DNA from: an uncultured Selenomonas sp.
GTDB lineage: Bacteria; Bacillota; Negativicutes; Selenomonadales; Selenomonadaceae
DNA: 10,239 bases
Direction: 5' to 3'
NCBI GenBank assembly: GCA_938045435.1
Contig: CALIBA010000263.1
Span: 1 to 10,239 of the forward strand
The notes beneath the pieces are model-generated. The model ran no database searches, was not told where the DNA came from, and saw nothing but the letters and a program-made list of their open reading frames with translations. Shown here in pieces: positions 1 through 7,732 of this stretch (position 1 is the stretch's first letter; each line of letters starts with the position of its first letter). Position numbers and translations under genes: made by a program.

Positions 1-3000
1 ACCTTAGCAGACGTGACTTTCTAAAAGCCACCGGGCTAAGCGGCGTCGGGCTGGCGTTGGCGAGCCTTGGGCTCGATGTTATGCCGGTCAAAGCAGCGGC
101 ACAGGAATATAAGCTGTCCGGCGGGCGGGAGTTCACCTCCGTCTGCCACTTCTGTGCCTGCGGCTGCGGCACGATTGGCTATGTCAAGGATGGCAAACTC
201 ATCAATTTAGAGGGCGCAGCAGATCACCCGGTCAATCGCGGCGGTCTTTGTCCCAAGGGGCTTGGTTACGCTTATATTCCGAATGCAGAGAATCGGCCAA
301 AGTGCCCCATGTACCGTGCGCCCGGCAGCGACCATTGGGTTGAGATCAGCTGGGAGGAGTCCATCGACCGCGCGGCACGTGCGATCAAGAAGGCCCGCGA
401 TGAGAACTGGATCGGCGAGGATGAGGTCAAGGGGCAGAAGTTCATGAGCAACCGTACGGATGCCATTGGACTGATCGGTGGCTCGCAGGTTAACAATGAG
501 GAGTGTTACCAGCTCATCAAGATGGTGCGCGGCCTCGGCGTGGTCAAGCTCGACAATCAGACGCGCGTCTGCCACGCGACAACGCCGCCGGCGCTCAGTG
601 CGGCGTTTGGGCGCGGCGCAATGACGGGATCTTGGTACAACGTAAAGCAGGCAAAGCTCATCTGGATTGAAGGCTCCAATATGGCGGAGTGTCATCCGAT
701 GGGGATGAAGCATGTCATGCAGGCAAAGGACAACGGCGCCATCGTCGTCCATGTGGACGTGCGCTATACCCGCACCTCGCGTGTGGCCGACCATTTCTTC
801 CAGCTTCGTTCCGGCACAGATATTGCATTCCTCGGCGCAATCATCAATTATATCATTCAGAACAAGAAATACGATGCCGATTATCTGCGCCGCAATACCA
901 ACGCATTCTGCCTCCTGCGCGATGACTACGCCTTTGATGCGGGTATCTTTTCAGGCTATGACGAGAATACCCGTACCTATGACAAGACGACATGGGGCTA
1001 CAAGCTGGGGTCGGACGGCAAGCCGATGAAATCATCGTCGATGGCGGCAAAAGGGACGGTCATGGATCACCTCGCACGTCATTTCTCTCGATATACGTTC
1101 GAGAAGGCATCCGCAATCACGGGTATGCCCGCAGAGGACATCAAAAAGGCGGCGGAGATCTTCTCCTCGCATACGCCGACGGTTATGATGTACGCGCTCG
1201 GCATGTGCCAGCATACGATCGGTGTCGGCAACATTCGCTGCTTTACCATCATGCAGCTGCTGATGGGCAACATCGGCGTCTCCGGCGGCGGCATCGACGC
1301 AATGCGCGGACAGCCGAACGTGCAGTCCTCCACGGACTACGGCATCATGTTCCAATACTACCCGGCGTACCTCCCCTATCCGACGCATAAGACAGATACG
1401 CTTGCGAAGTGGACGCAAAGCAGCGGCACATTTAAAGCGAAGTTCCTCAAGAATCTGCTTAAGGCATGGTTCGGTGATGCGGCAAATGCGTCCAACGATT
1501 ATATGTTCAATGCGCTTCCGATCCGCAACGGAACGCATAACGACTCGCTCTATGTCATGTTTGAAAAGGCAATCGAGGGCATTGTCAAGTGCATCTATGT
1601 CTGCGGACAGAATCCGCAGGTATCGAATGCAAACCTCAATATGATCAACGCGGGACTCAAGAGCCTCGATTCGCTCATCGTACAGGATGTCTTCATCAAT
1701 GAGACGGCGGCATTCTGGGAACGCCCCGGAGACAATCCGGCCGATATTAAGACCGAGGTTATCTTCCTGCCCGCCGCGTCCTATCTTGAGCGCTGCGGTA
1801 CCATGACGAACTCCCAGCGTATGATTCAGTGGCGGATGAAGGGCGTAGATCCCGTGAACGATTCGCGCCCTGATTACTGGATCATCGACAAACTCTGGAA
1901 GCGCATCGTCGAACTCTACCGCGATTCTACGGATCCAAAGGACAACATCATCAAGCTCCTCACATGGAACTATGGCGATCCCGATGACGGTGAAACCTAT
2001 GTCGAGAACATCATGAAGGAGTGCAACGGCTACGACCTGACCGACGGGCATCTCCTGCGTGGCATCCGCGAGATCAAGGACGACGGCACGACGATGGCCG
2101 GCATGTGGATCTTCACGGGGGTTTACGGCGACGGTGTACACATGGCGAAGCGCCGCGGACAGGAAGACAACGGCGGCATGGGCATCTACCCGAACTTTGC
2201 CTGGGTCTGGCCCGATAACATCCATATGCTCTACAACCGCGCCTCCTGTGATGAGAACGGAAAACCCGTCCGACCGGGGCAAAAGCTCGTCTGGTGGGAT
2301 GAGGAGAAAGGGATGTGGGACGGCTATGATGTGCCCGATGTCGGCGACCGTACGCAGGGTCCCTCGACCCCTGCGGGGCAAAAGCCATTCCGCATGAATG
2401 CCGAGGGCATCGCCCGCCTCTTTGCCGCCGAGTACAGCGATGTGGAGAATGGGCTTACGCGCGACCACTCCTCAACTCCGGTGGATGGGCCGATGCCCGA
2501 GTTCTATGAGCCGGTCGAAAGCCCGACAAAGAACATGATGAATGAGGGGCAGCGTACGGAGTTCAATCCGTGTGTCATCTATCCGCGTGTGCCGGGGCAT
2601 CATAAAATCGGCACGCCGGACGAGTACCCGCACGTCCTGTGCTCCTCAAGCCTTACGGAGCACTGGTGTTCGGGCACGATTACGCGCAACATTCCGTACC
2701 TCAACGAGCTGGTCAAAGAGCCGTTCGTCGAGATGCCGGAGCAACTTGCGACAGAACTCGGCATTCGGAACGGCGAACTCGTTCGCGTCAGTACGGCGCG
2801 CGCGAGCATTGATGTCAAGGCGATGGTCACAAAGCGCGCACAGCCGCTCATGATCAACGGCAAACTCACGCATATGATCTGGATTCCGTACAACTGGGGA
2901 TTTAAGAGCCTATCAAAAGGACCATCGGGCAACTATCTCACCATTGACGCGCTCGACCCGAACGCACAGGAGCAGGAGTTCAAGGCCTGCCTTGCGAAGA

Positions 3001-3014
3001 TCGAAAAGGTGTAG
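1..3014 (+). CDS. fdnG: Formate dehydrogenase-N type catalytic (alpha) subunit, molybdopterin enzyme, 5'-partial, cysteine variant
   Basis: Oxidises formate to CO2 at a Mo/W bis-molybdopterin centre on the outer face of the cytoplasmic membrane and passes electrons to the FdnH-FdnI subunits. The gene enters from the left edge. The open frame is already running at position 3 and reads LSRRDFLKATG, a twin-arginine signal, then a hydrophobic stretch and an AAA-Q cleavage-like site, so the TTG at 57 is not the start. About 1003 residues are visible; E. coli FdnG has 1015, so only a few are missing. Numbered from the TTG at 57, the [4Fe-4S] ligands are C30, C33, C37 and C65, with an extra C35. The Mo ligand is Cys172 (TGC at 570-572) in RVCHA, where E. 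coli FdnG has selenocysteine; the following His is kept. An active-site Arg is kept in AMRGQPNVQ (R417). Similarity to FdnG runs through to the C-terminal end (IPYNWGF...LAKIEKV). It stops at TAG. fdhE follows after 77 nt. Confidence 0.96.
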   Translation, partial: LSRRDFLKATGLSGVGLALASLGLDVMPVKAAAQEYKLSGGREFTSVCHFCACGCGTIGYVKDGKLINLEGAADHPVNRGGLCPKGLGYAYIPNAENRPKCPMYRAPGSDHWVEISWEESIDRAARAIKKARDENWIGEDEVKGQKFMSNRTDAIGLIGGSQVNNEECYQLIKMVRGLGVVKLDNQTRVCHATTPPALSAAFGRGAMTGSWYNVKQAKLIWIEGSNMAECHPMGMKHVMQAKDNGAIVVHVDVRYTRTSRVADHFFQLRSGTDIAFLGAIINYIIQNKKYDADYLRRNTNAFCLLRDDYAFDAGIFSGYDENTRTYDKTTWGYKLGSDGKPMKSSSMAAKGTVMDHLARHFSRYTFEKASAITGMPAEDIKKAAEIFSSHTPTVMMYALGMCQHTIGVGNIRCFTIMQLLMGNIGVSGGGIDAMRGQPNVQSSTDYGIMFQYYPAYLPYPTHKTDTLAKWTQSSGTFKAKFLKNLLKAWFGDAANASNDYMFNALPIRNGTHNDSLYVMFEKAIEGIVKCIYVCGQNPQVSNANLNMINAGLKSLDSLIVQDVFINETAAFWERPGDNPADIKTEVIFLPAASYLERCGTMTNSQRMIQWRMKGVDPVNDSRPDYWIIDKLWKRIVELYRDSTDPKDNIIKLLTWNYGDPDDGETYVENIMKECNGYDLTDGHLLRGIREIKDDGTTMAGMWIFTGVYGDGVHMAKRRGQEDNGGMGIYPNFAWVWPDNIHMLYNRASCDENGKPVRPGQKLVWWDEEKGMWDGYDVPDVGDRTQGPSTPAGQKPFRMNAEGIARLFAAEYSDVENGLTRDHSSTPVDGPMPEFYEPVESPTKNMMNEGQRTEFNPCVIYPRVPGHHKIGTPDEYPHVLCSSSLTEHWCSGTITRNIPYLNELVKEPFVEMPEQLATELGIRNGELVRVSTARASIDVKAMVTKRAQPLMINGKLTHMIWIPYNWGFKSLSKGPSGNYLTIDALDPNAQEQEFKACLAKIEKV

Positions 3015-3021
3015 CCCCCAT

Positions 3022-3043
3022 TGCGGCACACCAAAGCGCCGCA
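3022..3043 (+). other. Possible intercistronic hairpin between fdnG and fdhE
   Basis: TGCGGC (3022-3027) and GCCGCA (3038-3043) can form a 6-bp GC-rich stem with a 10-nt loop, just after the fdnG stop. No T-run follows, so it does not look like a rho-independent terminator. It could stabilise or mark the 3' end of an fdnG transcript segment, giving different subunit and accessory-factor yields. This is inferred from a short repeat only. Confidence 0.25.
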
Positions 3044-3091
3044 TGCACGATAAGAAATGAGTACGTCTGAAAGGACGGGGAGACCCTTTTC

Positions 3092-3964
3092 ATGAAAGCC
3101 AAGCACACCGATCCAATGAAGCGCTTCCTAAGGAAGCATCCGTTCCTCAAGGAAACGCAGCAGGTGTATCAATGTGTCGATGCGGCAGTCGCTGCGCCGC
3201 AGCCCATCGCGGTACCATCGCGCGGCGTGGCAAAGACCATTGCAGAAAAATTGCCGATTTTGCAGCAGGAAACATATCAAAAGCGCATGGTACGCGCCGT
3301 ATACCTCTATCAGGGGGAAGTGTTTGCACGCATTGCAGAGAGCGATGTGCCGCCCTTGATGCAGGAATCGGCACGCGCCTATCTCGTCGCATTGAAAAAG
3401 CTGCGTAAGGCGGACAAAGAAGCGCTGATTGCAGCGGTGTTGACCCAGAACAAGGACGTATTTGCCGCGCTCTGCACGCAGTATGAACTCAACGAGGGAC
3501 TCATCCGCAGCACCATCTGGCGCATGATTGCGGTGCTGACACCGCCGCAGCTCAAAGAGCCGGAGGCGTGGGCGCCGGATCCCGATCGGCCGAAGTTCCG
3601 TGAGAACTACTGTCCGGTGTGCGGGCGGCTGCCCGTCATCGCCGAACTGAAAAAGTTCCGTGAGGGGCGTGCACGTTATCTCATCTGTGGCGGCTGCGGC
3701 ACGCGCTGGCTTTATGCCCGCGTGAGCTGCGTCTACTGCGGCAATACGAATCTTGAGAAGATGCACACACTGGAACCTGAGCACGACGACACGATGCGGC
3801 TTGATATTTGCGATGTGTGCGACTGCTACATTAAGACCTATCGGGGCGCTGACGACGGCAGCGCCGACGATAAGATCTATCGGCAGGACTGGGCAAGTGT
3901 GCATCTCGACCTTCTCGCAGAGGAGAAGGGGCTTCATAAAAAGGGCAGCCCAATATTAGAATAA
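3092..3964 (+). CDS. fdhE: Formate dehydrogenase accessory protein FdhE
   Basis: Cytoplasmic maturation factor of Tat-exported formate dehydrogenases. The family binds the catalytic subunit and iron and is needed for an active enzyme before export. The protein is 290 residues (E. coli FdhE is 309). An N-terminal helical half (about 1-165) is followed by a rubredoxin-like metal-binding half with four CxxC pairs: C174/C177 (YCPVCGR), C199/C202 (LICGGCG), C213/C216 (VSCVYCGN) and C240/C243 (DICDVC), plus C245. This spacing is diagnostic of the family. The ATG at 3092 has a GGGGAG-type ribosome site about 9 nt upstream, and the N-terminus is rich in basic residues. It lies between the alpha- and beta-subunit genes, 77 nt after fdnG and 39 nt before fdnH, so it is probably co-transcribed with its client. 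It stops at TAA. Confidence 0.94.
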   Translation: MKAKHTDPMKRFLRKHPFLKETQQVYQCVDAAVAAPQPIAVPSRGVAKTIAEKLPILQQETYQKRMVRAVYLYQGEVFARIAESDVPPLMQESARAYLVALKKLRKADKEALIAAVLTQNKDVFAALCTQYELNEGLIRSTIWRMIAVLTPPQLKEPEAWAPDPDRPKFRENYCPVCGRLPVIAELKKFREGRARYLICGGCGTRWLYARVSCVYCGNTNLEKMHTLEPEHDDTMRLDICDVCDCYIKTYRGADDGSADDKIYRQDWASVHLDLLAEEKGLHKKGSPILE

Positions 3965-3970
3965 ATATTG
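3951..3970 (+). repeat. AT-rich inverted repeat across the fdhE stop codon
   Basis: CAATATT (3951-3957) and AATATTG (3964-3970) are perfect 7-nt inverted arms around a 6-nt loop that contains the fdhE TAA. The stem is AT-rich and weak and no T-tract follows. It may be chance, a weak processing site, or a modulator of the fdhE-fdnH boundary. Confidence 0.3.
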
Positions 3971-4003
3971 CTTTATGCAAAGCGCATGAGAGGAGAAAGC
4001 GTC

Positions 4004-4825
4004 ATGACCCAGGAAATCGCCATGCTGCATGACATGTCACGCTGTACTGCATGCCGCGGCTGCATGGTCGCATGCAAACAGTGGCACGATCTACCGCCCG
4101 ACATGGATACCCCGTTTGAGGGGTAGTACCAGTCGCATAAGGATCTTAGTTCACGTGTCTATACACTTATCGAGATGAAAGAGCGTGTAGATGACAAGGG
4201 GAAGTTCCACTGGGACTTCTTTAAGAAAAACTGCTTTCACTGCGGAGATCCCGCATGTGCAAAGGGATGCCCCGAGAACGCCATCGACCGCAATCCGAAC
4301 GGCACCGTCGTCATCAACGAGGATAAGTGTGTCGGCTGCCACTACTGCGAGCACAACTGCCCGTGGCATATCCCAAAGATTGACCCGGTGCGTCATAAAT
4401 CGACGAAATGCGATCTCTGCTACGACCGCATCGCGCACGGCTTCGAGACGACGGGTGAGATTATGCAGCCTTCGTGTTCCAAGACCTGTACGGCGCATGC
4501 ACTTGAGTTTGGGACGCTTGAGGAGATGCAGCAGCTTGCAACAGAACGCCTTGCGCTCATTCAACCGACCCATCCCGATGCGAACATCTACAGCCCCGCG
4601 GGCGTCGGTGGGACGCATATGATCTATGTGCTGCCCGCAAAACCTGCGGTATTTGGACTGCCGGAAAATCCTGTCACACCATTTTCCATTGACCTTTGGA
4701 AGGCGGGACGTGCATTTACAAAACTTGCCATTGGCGGTGCGGCAGCGGGCATCGTCGGCGCAATGGTGCTGCGTAAGCTTGCAAAGCCGAGCGGTAAACA
4801 ATCGAAAGAACAGGAGAAGGGGTGA
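4004..4825 (+). pseudogene. fdnH: Formate dehydrogenase-N iron-sulfur (beta) subunit, frame interrupted by an in-frame TAG at codon 41
   Basis: Carries electrons through four [4Fe-4S] clusters from the catalytic subunit to the membrane cytochrome. The ATG at 4004 has AGGAG at 3991-3995 (8-nt spacing). The frame encodes 273 codons before TGA, one of them TAG (4124-4126). All four cysteine groups are present: CTACRGCMVAC (C14, C17, C20, C24) before the TAG, and after it CFHCGDPACAKGC, CVGCHYCEHNC, and the split set CDLC...PSCSKTC. A C-terminal membrane anchor (FTKLAIGGAAAGIVGAMVL) matches FdnH, which has one transmembrane helix and is exported with FdnG by the Tat system. No frameshift or second stop is seen. 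The amber sits where E. coli FdnH has a variable residue (the V of GVY), so sense readthrough would be tolerated. Without it, only 40 residues are made. Restart at ATG 4175 has no good ribosome site and would lose the first cluster. I class it as interrupted; a recent mutation, base-call error or suppression are all possible. Confidence 0.85.
4124..4126 (+). other. In-frame amber (TAG) codon inside fdnH
   Basis: Lies at codon 41, in the context GGG TAG TAC. It differs by one base from GAG, CAG, AAG, TTG, TCG, TGG, TAC and TAT. It is not UGA, so selenocysteine cannot explain it. TAG also serves as the normal terminal stop of fdnG (3012-3014) and of the penicillin-binding protein gene (7657-7659), which argues against genome-wide reassignment. 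Confidence 0.95.
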
Positions 4826-5520
4826 ACAAGATGCTGATCGACAAGAAGTATGTCCCACGGCATGAGAAGACCTTTGCCATGTGTCACTGGCTCAACGCGT
4901 TTGCGTTCTTCATGCTGTTTCTCACAGCACTGCCGCTCTATTCAGATACGTTCAGCTTTATGTATAAAATATTCGGCGACAAGACGCTCATGTATGCGCA
5001 CCGTGTGTTCGGCGTCATGTTCATCATGACCCCGATTGTCGGCTTTATCCTTGCGCGGAAGGGATATATCATCATGCTCCGCGAGATCTTCAGCTTCGGC
5101 AAGCGCGACATGGAGTTTATGAAAAAATTCCCCGCCGAGCTGATCGGCAAGGATCCCGGCATGCCGCCGCAGGGGTTTTATAACGGCGGCGAGAAAATGA
5201 ACATTGCATTGCAGCTTGCACTCTCGGTCGTTCTCGTTGCCTCGGGGCTGACGCTCTGGTTGGGGGACAGCTTCCTGCCTGCGACCATCACGGCGTACGC
5301 GATTCCCGTGCACAGTATTGCGGGCGCCGTCTGCTTTGCCGCAGCACTCGGACATATCTACCTCGCCGCAGGGGTCAACCCCGACTCTCTGCACGGTATG
5401 ACGGACGGCACCATCAAGGCGTCCTATGCCGCACATCATCACGGCGCATGGGTGGATGAACTCGTTGCTGACGGTGTTGTCACACGTGAGGAGATTGAGC
5501 AGGCGAAAAAGCAGCATTGA
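4822..5520 (+). CDS. fdnI: Formate dehydrogenase-N cytochrome b556 (gamma) subunit
   Basis: Diheme membrane subunit that takes electrons from FdnH and reduces menaquinone, anchoring the complex in the cytoplasmic membrane. The protein is 232 residues (E. coli FdnI is 217). Four hydrophobic segments lie at roughly 24-40, 58-78, 127-148 and 158-182. Likely heme ligands are H22 (CHWLNAF), H60 (YAHRVFG), H164 and H178. The last two are 14 residues apart, as are H155 and H169 of E. coli FdnI. The C-terminus is cytoplasmic-like and charged (TREEIEQAKKQH). The GTG at 4822 overlaps the fdnH stop (GTGA) and has AGGAG at 4812-4816 with 5-nt spacing. The ATG at 4831 (MLIDKKYV), with AAGGGG 8 nt upstream, is an equally reasonable start. 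The overlap suggests translational coupling, so the fdnH amber could lower its expression. A terminator follows. Confidence 0.92.
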   Translation: MNKMLIDKKYVPRHEKTFAMCHWLNAFAFFMLFLTALPLYSDTFSFMYKIFGDKTLMYAHRVFGVMFIMTPIVGFILARKGYIIMLREIFSFGKRDMEFMKKFPAELIGKDPGMPPQGFYNGGEKMNIALQLALSVVLVASGLTLWLGDSFLPATITAYAIPVHSIAGAVCFAAALGHIYLAAGVNPDSLHGMTDGTIKASYAAHHHGAWVDELVADGVVTREEIEQAKKQH

Positions 5521-5552
5521 TCTCTTTGCATTCTTTTTGAATCTCATAGATG

Positions 5553-5594
5553 AAAGCCGCCGCAATGCGCTCCGGAAGCGCTGCGGCGGTTTTT
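5553..5594 (+). terminator. Rho-independent terminator of the formate dehydrogenase operon
   Basis: A GC-rich hairpin follows fdnI by about 30 nt. The outer stem pairs GCCGCCGCA with TGCGGCGG(T), the inner stem pairs GCGCT with AGCGC around a short CCGGA loop, and a two-base bulge separates them. A T-run follows directly (5590-5594) and an A-run precedes it, so it could also act weakly in reverse. Confidence 0.85.
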
Positions 5595-5618
5595 CATCGG
5601 TATCTTTTTTTTCTCGTT

Positions 5619-5629
5619 TATGATATGAT
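5619..5629 (+). promoter_or_regulatory. Possible -10 region for the penicillin-binding protein gene
   Basis: TATGATATGAT holds two overlapping TATGAT hexamers (5619-5624 and 5624-5629), about 40 nt before the start codon and just after the operon terminator. I see no good TTGACA match 16-18 nt upstream, only a T-rich stretch, so this is a weak prediction from position and one hexamer. Confidence 0.35.
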
Positions 5630-5667
5630 GTGAAAAGAATTTTTAAGGCAAAGGGATTTCGGCACAT

Positions 5668-7659
5668 ATGAGAAACATTCGATCTATGGTTCAACAGCGC
5701 ATCGGGATGACCGCTCTGCTGATGTTTGCCTTTCTCATACTATTGAGCTTTCGCTATGGCTATCTCCAAATCGTTCAAGGAGATGCGCTTTCCCAGCGTA
5801 TGCGCGACCAGAGCGGCTATGAGTTTCGCATTCAGTCCCTGCGCGGTGCGATTCTCGACCGCAACGGCAAGGAGCTCGCCATCAGCAGTATGACAAAGTC
5901 GCTCTTTATCGACCCGAACCATGTTTTCGATGAACATACCCCGGAGGAGATTGCCGCTGATATTGCCCCGCTCATTGGGCTTACGGAGCAGGACATCCTC
6001 GACGATATTGCCTATGGCGGCGGTTTTGTTTGGGTCAAGCGCCGTCTTGAGCATACAGAGTATGAGGCTGTGCGTGCTGTCATCCGTGAAAAGGGGTACA
6101 GTGACTGCCTTGGCTTTCAAAATGAGGCGAAGCGTTACTATCCCAATGATGCGCTCGCCGCCAATGTCATCGGATTCGTCGGAACAGATGACAAGGGTCT
6201 TGACGGTGTGGAGCAGGCATTGGATCTACTGCTCAAGGGTGAGGTGCGTGCGGAGCGGATCACCGTGGACGGACAGCAGCGGCCCATTTTTGACTCCATC
6301 TTTTTCAGCCGGCGCATCTATCGCGGAGACTACTGCAAATCCGTACAGCTGACGATCGACAGCACGATTCAGTTCATGATTGAGCAGGAACTCGACCGTG
6401 CCATGGCAGAGAATGCGCCCGTGTCCATCACGGCCATCGTCATGGATCCTACGACAGGGGAAATCCTTGCGATGGCGTCACGCCCCTCTTACAACCCCAA
6501 CAGGTTTTGGGATTATCCGCGCGATACATGGAAGAACCGTGCGGTTTCCTTTATCTATGAACCCGGCTCAACCTTTAAGTCCATCGTTGCGGGCGCGGCG
6601 CTGCAGGAGGGGATCGTCACGCCCAATCAGGTCTTTATCGATCCCGGTTATGTCATGGTCTCCGGCAGGCGCATTCAAAACTGGAACAACGAGAGCCATG
6701 GTGCGGTCAGCTTTACGGACATTGTCAAGAACTCACTTAATACGGGCTTTGCGCAGGTGGGGCTTTCGCTCGGCGCAGAGCGGCTCATGCACTACACGCG
6801 CCTCTTTGGGTTTGGTGAACGCACAGGGATCGATCTCCCGGGGGAGGAGCAGGGCATCCTGTTTGCGCCGGATGCGATGCGTGACTCAGACATCGCAACG
6901 ACGGCCATCGGGCAGAGCATCGCTGTCACCCCCTTGCAGCTCGTGACAGCGATGTCAGCCATCGCAAATGGGGGCACCTTGATGCGGCCGCATATCGTGC
7001 GTGCCATCTACAACCCCGATGGGTCGCTCTATGAGGACCGGCAGCCGCAGGAGGTTCATAAAACACTCCAACCGCCCGTCAATCGGACACTGACGGGACT
7101 GCTTGAGCAGGTCGTCGCAGAGGGCGGCGGTGCGAAGGCCGCAGTCAAAGGCTATCGGATTGCAGGAAAGACAGGAACGGCGCAGAAAATACGCCTGGAA
7201 TCCTCGGGGTATCTGGAGGGGCACTATATCGCGTCCTTTTGTGGATTTGCTCCCGTAGAGAACCCTGCCTTTCCCGTACTCGTCATGATTGACAACCCGC
7301 GCGGCGGCAACTTTTACGGCGGGCAGATTGCAGCGCCCGTTGCAGGGCGGATTTTCGCACAGCTGCTGCGTTATGCACATATCGAACCGTCCAGCAATCC
7401 GTTTGCCGAGCCGCCTCAGAATGCAGAGCGCAGTGCGGAGGAAGAAAAGCGGATGGAGTCCGCAGCGGCACCGCCTGCGGGGAAGGCTCTTGTTCCTGAC
7501 TTTACGGGGTTGTCTCTGCGTGAGGCTGCACGGCTTGCCCAGCAGCGTGGGCTGTCGTTTGAGAGTCACGGCACAGGCGTCGCTGCACGGCAAAGCATCG
7601 GCAAAAACAGCATTGTCGATCAGGGAACGCGCATTCATGTGGACTTTGAACCGACATAG
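5668..7659 (+). CDS. Class B penicillin-binding protein (peptidoglycan DD-transpeptidase) with C-terminal PASTA domain, SpoVD/FtsI-like
   Basis: Cross-links peptidoglycan stem peptides on the outer face of the cytoplasmic membrane. The protein is 663 residues. It has a short basic N-terminus, one transmembrane anchor (about 14-36), a PBP dimerisation domain opening with RGAILDRNGKELAISS (about 50-220), and a transpeptidase domain (about 245-560). Catalytic motifs are S301-T-F-K304 (acyl-enzyme serine), S356-L-N358 and K501-T-G503. A Pro/Ala/Glu-rich linker (about 570-605) leads to a single PASTA domain (about 607-663, VPDFTGLSLREAARLAQQRG). One PASTA domain plus this layout resembles SpoVD; FtsI/Pbp2 division transpeptidases are close relatives, and motifs alone do not separate them. 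The ATG at 5668 follows AAAGGG with about 13-nt spacing. Neighbours are not division genes, so this may be an extra, stand-alone transpeptidase. It stops at TAG. Confidence 0.95.
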   Translation: MRNIRSMVQQRIGMTALLMFAFLILLSFRYGYLQIVQGDALSQRMRDQSGYEFRIQSLRGAILDRNGKELAISSMTKSLFIDPNHVFDEHTPEEIAADIAPLIGLTEQDILDDIAYGGGFVWVKRRLEHTEYEAVRAVIREKGYSDCLGFQNEAKRYYPNDALAANVIGFVGTDDKGLDGVEQALDLLLKGEVRAERITVDGQQRPIFDSIFFSRRIYRGDYCKSVQLTIDSTIQFMIEQELDRAMAENAPVSITAIVMDPTTGEILAMASRPSYNPNRFWDYPRDTWKNRAVSFIYEPGSTFKSIVAGAALQEGIVTPNQVFIDPGYVMVSGRRIQNWNNESHGAVSFTDIVKNSLNTGFAQVGLSLGAERLMHYTRLFGFGERTGIDLPGEEQGILFAPDAMRDSDIATTAIGQSIAVTPLQLVTAMSAIANGGTLMRPHIVRAIYNPDGSLYEDRQPQEVHKTLQPPVNRTLTGLLEQVVAEGGGAKAAVKGYRIAGKTGTAQKIRLESSGYLEGHYIASFCGFAPVENPAFPVLVMIDNPRGGNFYGGQIAAPVAGRIFAQLLRYAHIEPSSNPFAEPPQNAERSAEEEKRMESAAAPPAGKALVPDFTGLSLREAARLAQQRGLSFESHGTGVAARQSIGKNSIVDQGTRIHVDFEPT

Positions 7660-7664
7660 AAACG

Positions 7665-7688
7665 GGACTTCGTCCATGGACAGTTTTT
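7665..7688 (+). terminator. Weak candidate terminator after the penicillin-binding protein gene
   Basis: GGAC (7665-7668) pairs with GTCC (7672-7675) over a 3-nt loop. Alternatively the palindrome GTCCATGGAC (7672-7681) folds. Both precede TTTTT at 7684-7688. The stems are short, so termination here would be leaky at best. Confidence 0.3.
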
Positions 7689-7701
7689 CTCATGCTCCAT
7701 C

Positions 7702-7730
7702 TTGACATAGGAAAGAAATTAATGTATTAT
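7702..7730 (+). promoter_or_regulatory. Sigma-70/sigma-A promoter of cysK
   Basis: A perfect -35 TTGACA (7702-7707), a 17-nt spacer and a -10 TATTAT (7725-7730; 5 of 6 to consensus). Transcription should begin near 7737, giving a leader of about 60 nt before cysK. This is the clearest promoter in the window and implies high basal strength. Confidence 0.88.
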
Positions 7731-7732
7731 AC

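Noticed and set aside
1032..2468. A 478-codon open frame on the minus strand
   Set aside because: It lies wholly opposite fdnG, whose motifs and length are clear. Its composition is the mirror of a GC-rich coding strand and it shows no recognisable domain.
57..3014. TTG at 57 as the start of fdnG
   Set aside because: The frame continues to the window edge and encodes SRRDFLK, a twin-arginine motif required for this exported enzyme.
4124..4126. Selenocysteine insertion as an explanation for the in-frame stop
   Set aside because: The codon is TAG, whereas selenocysteine uses UGA. The position is not a catalytic or ligand residue in this subunit.
4124..4126. Genome-wide reassignment of TAG to an amino acid
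   Set aside because: fdnG and the penicillin-binding protein gene both end at TAG exactly where their families end.
4175..4825. A shortened, genuine fdnH starting at ATG 4175
   Set aside because: There is no clear ribosome site before 4175, and the product would lose the first 4Fe-4S cluster, while a good ribosome site and conserved N-terminus exist at 4004.
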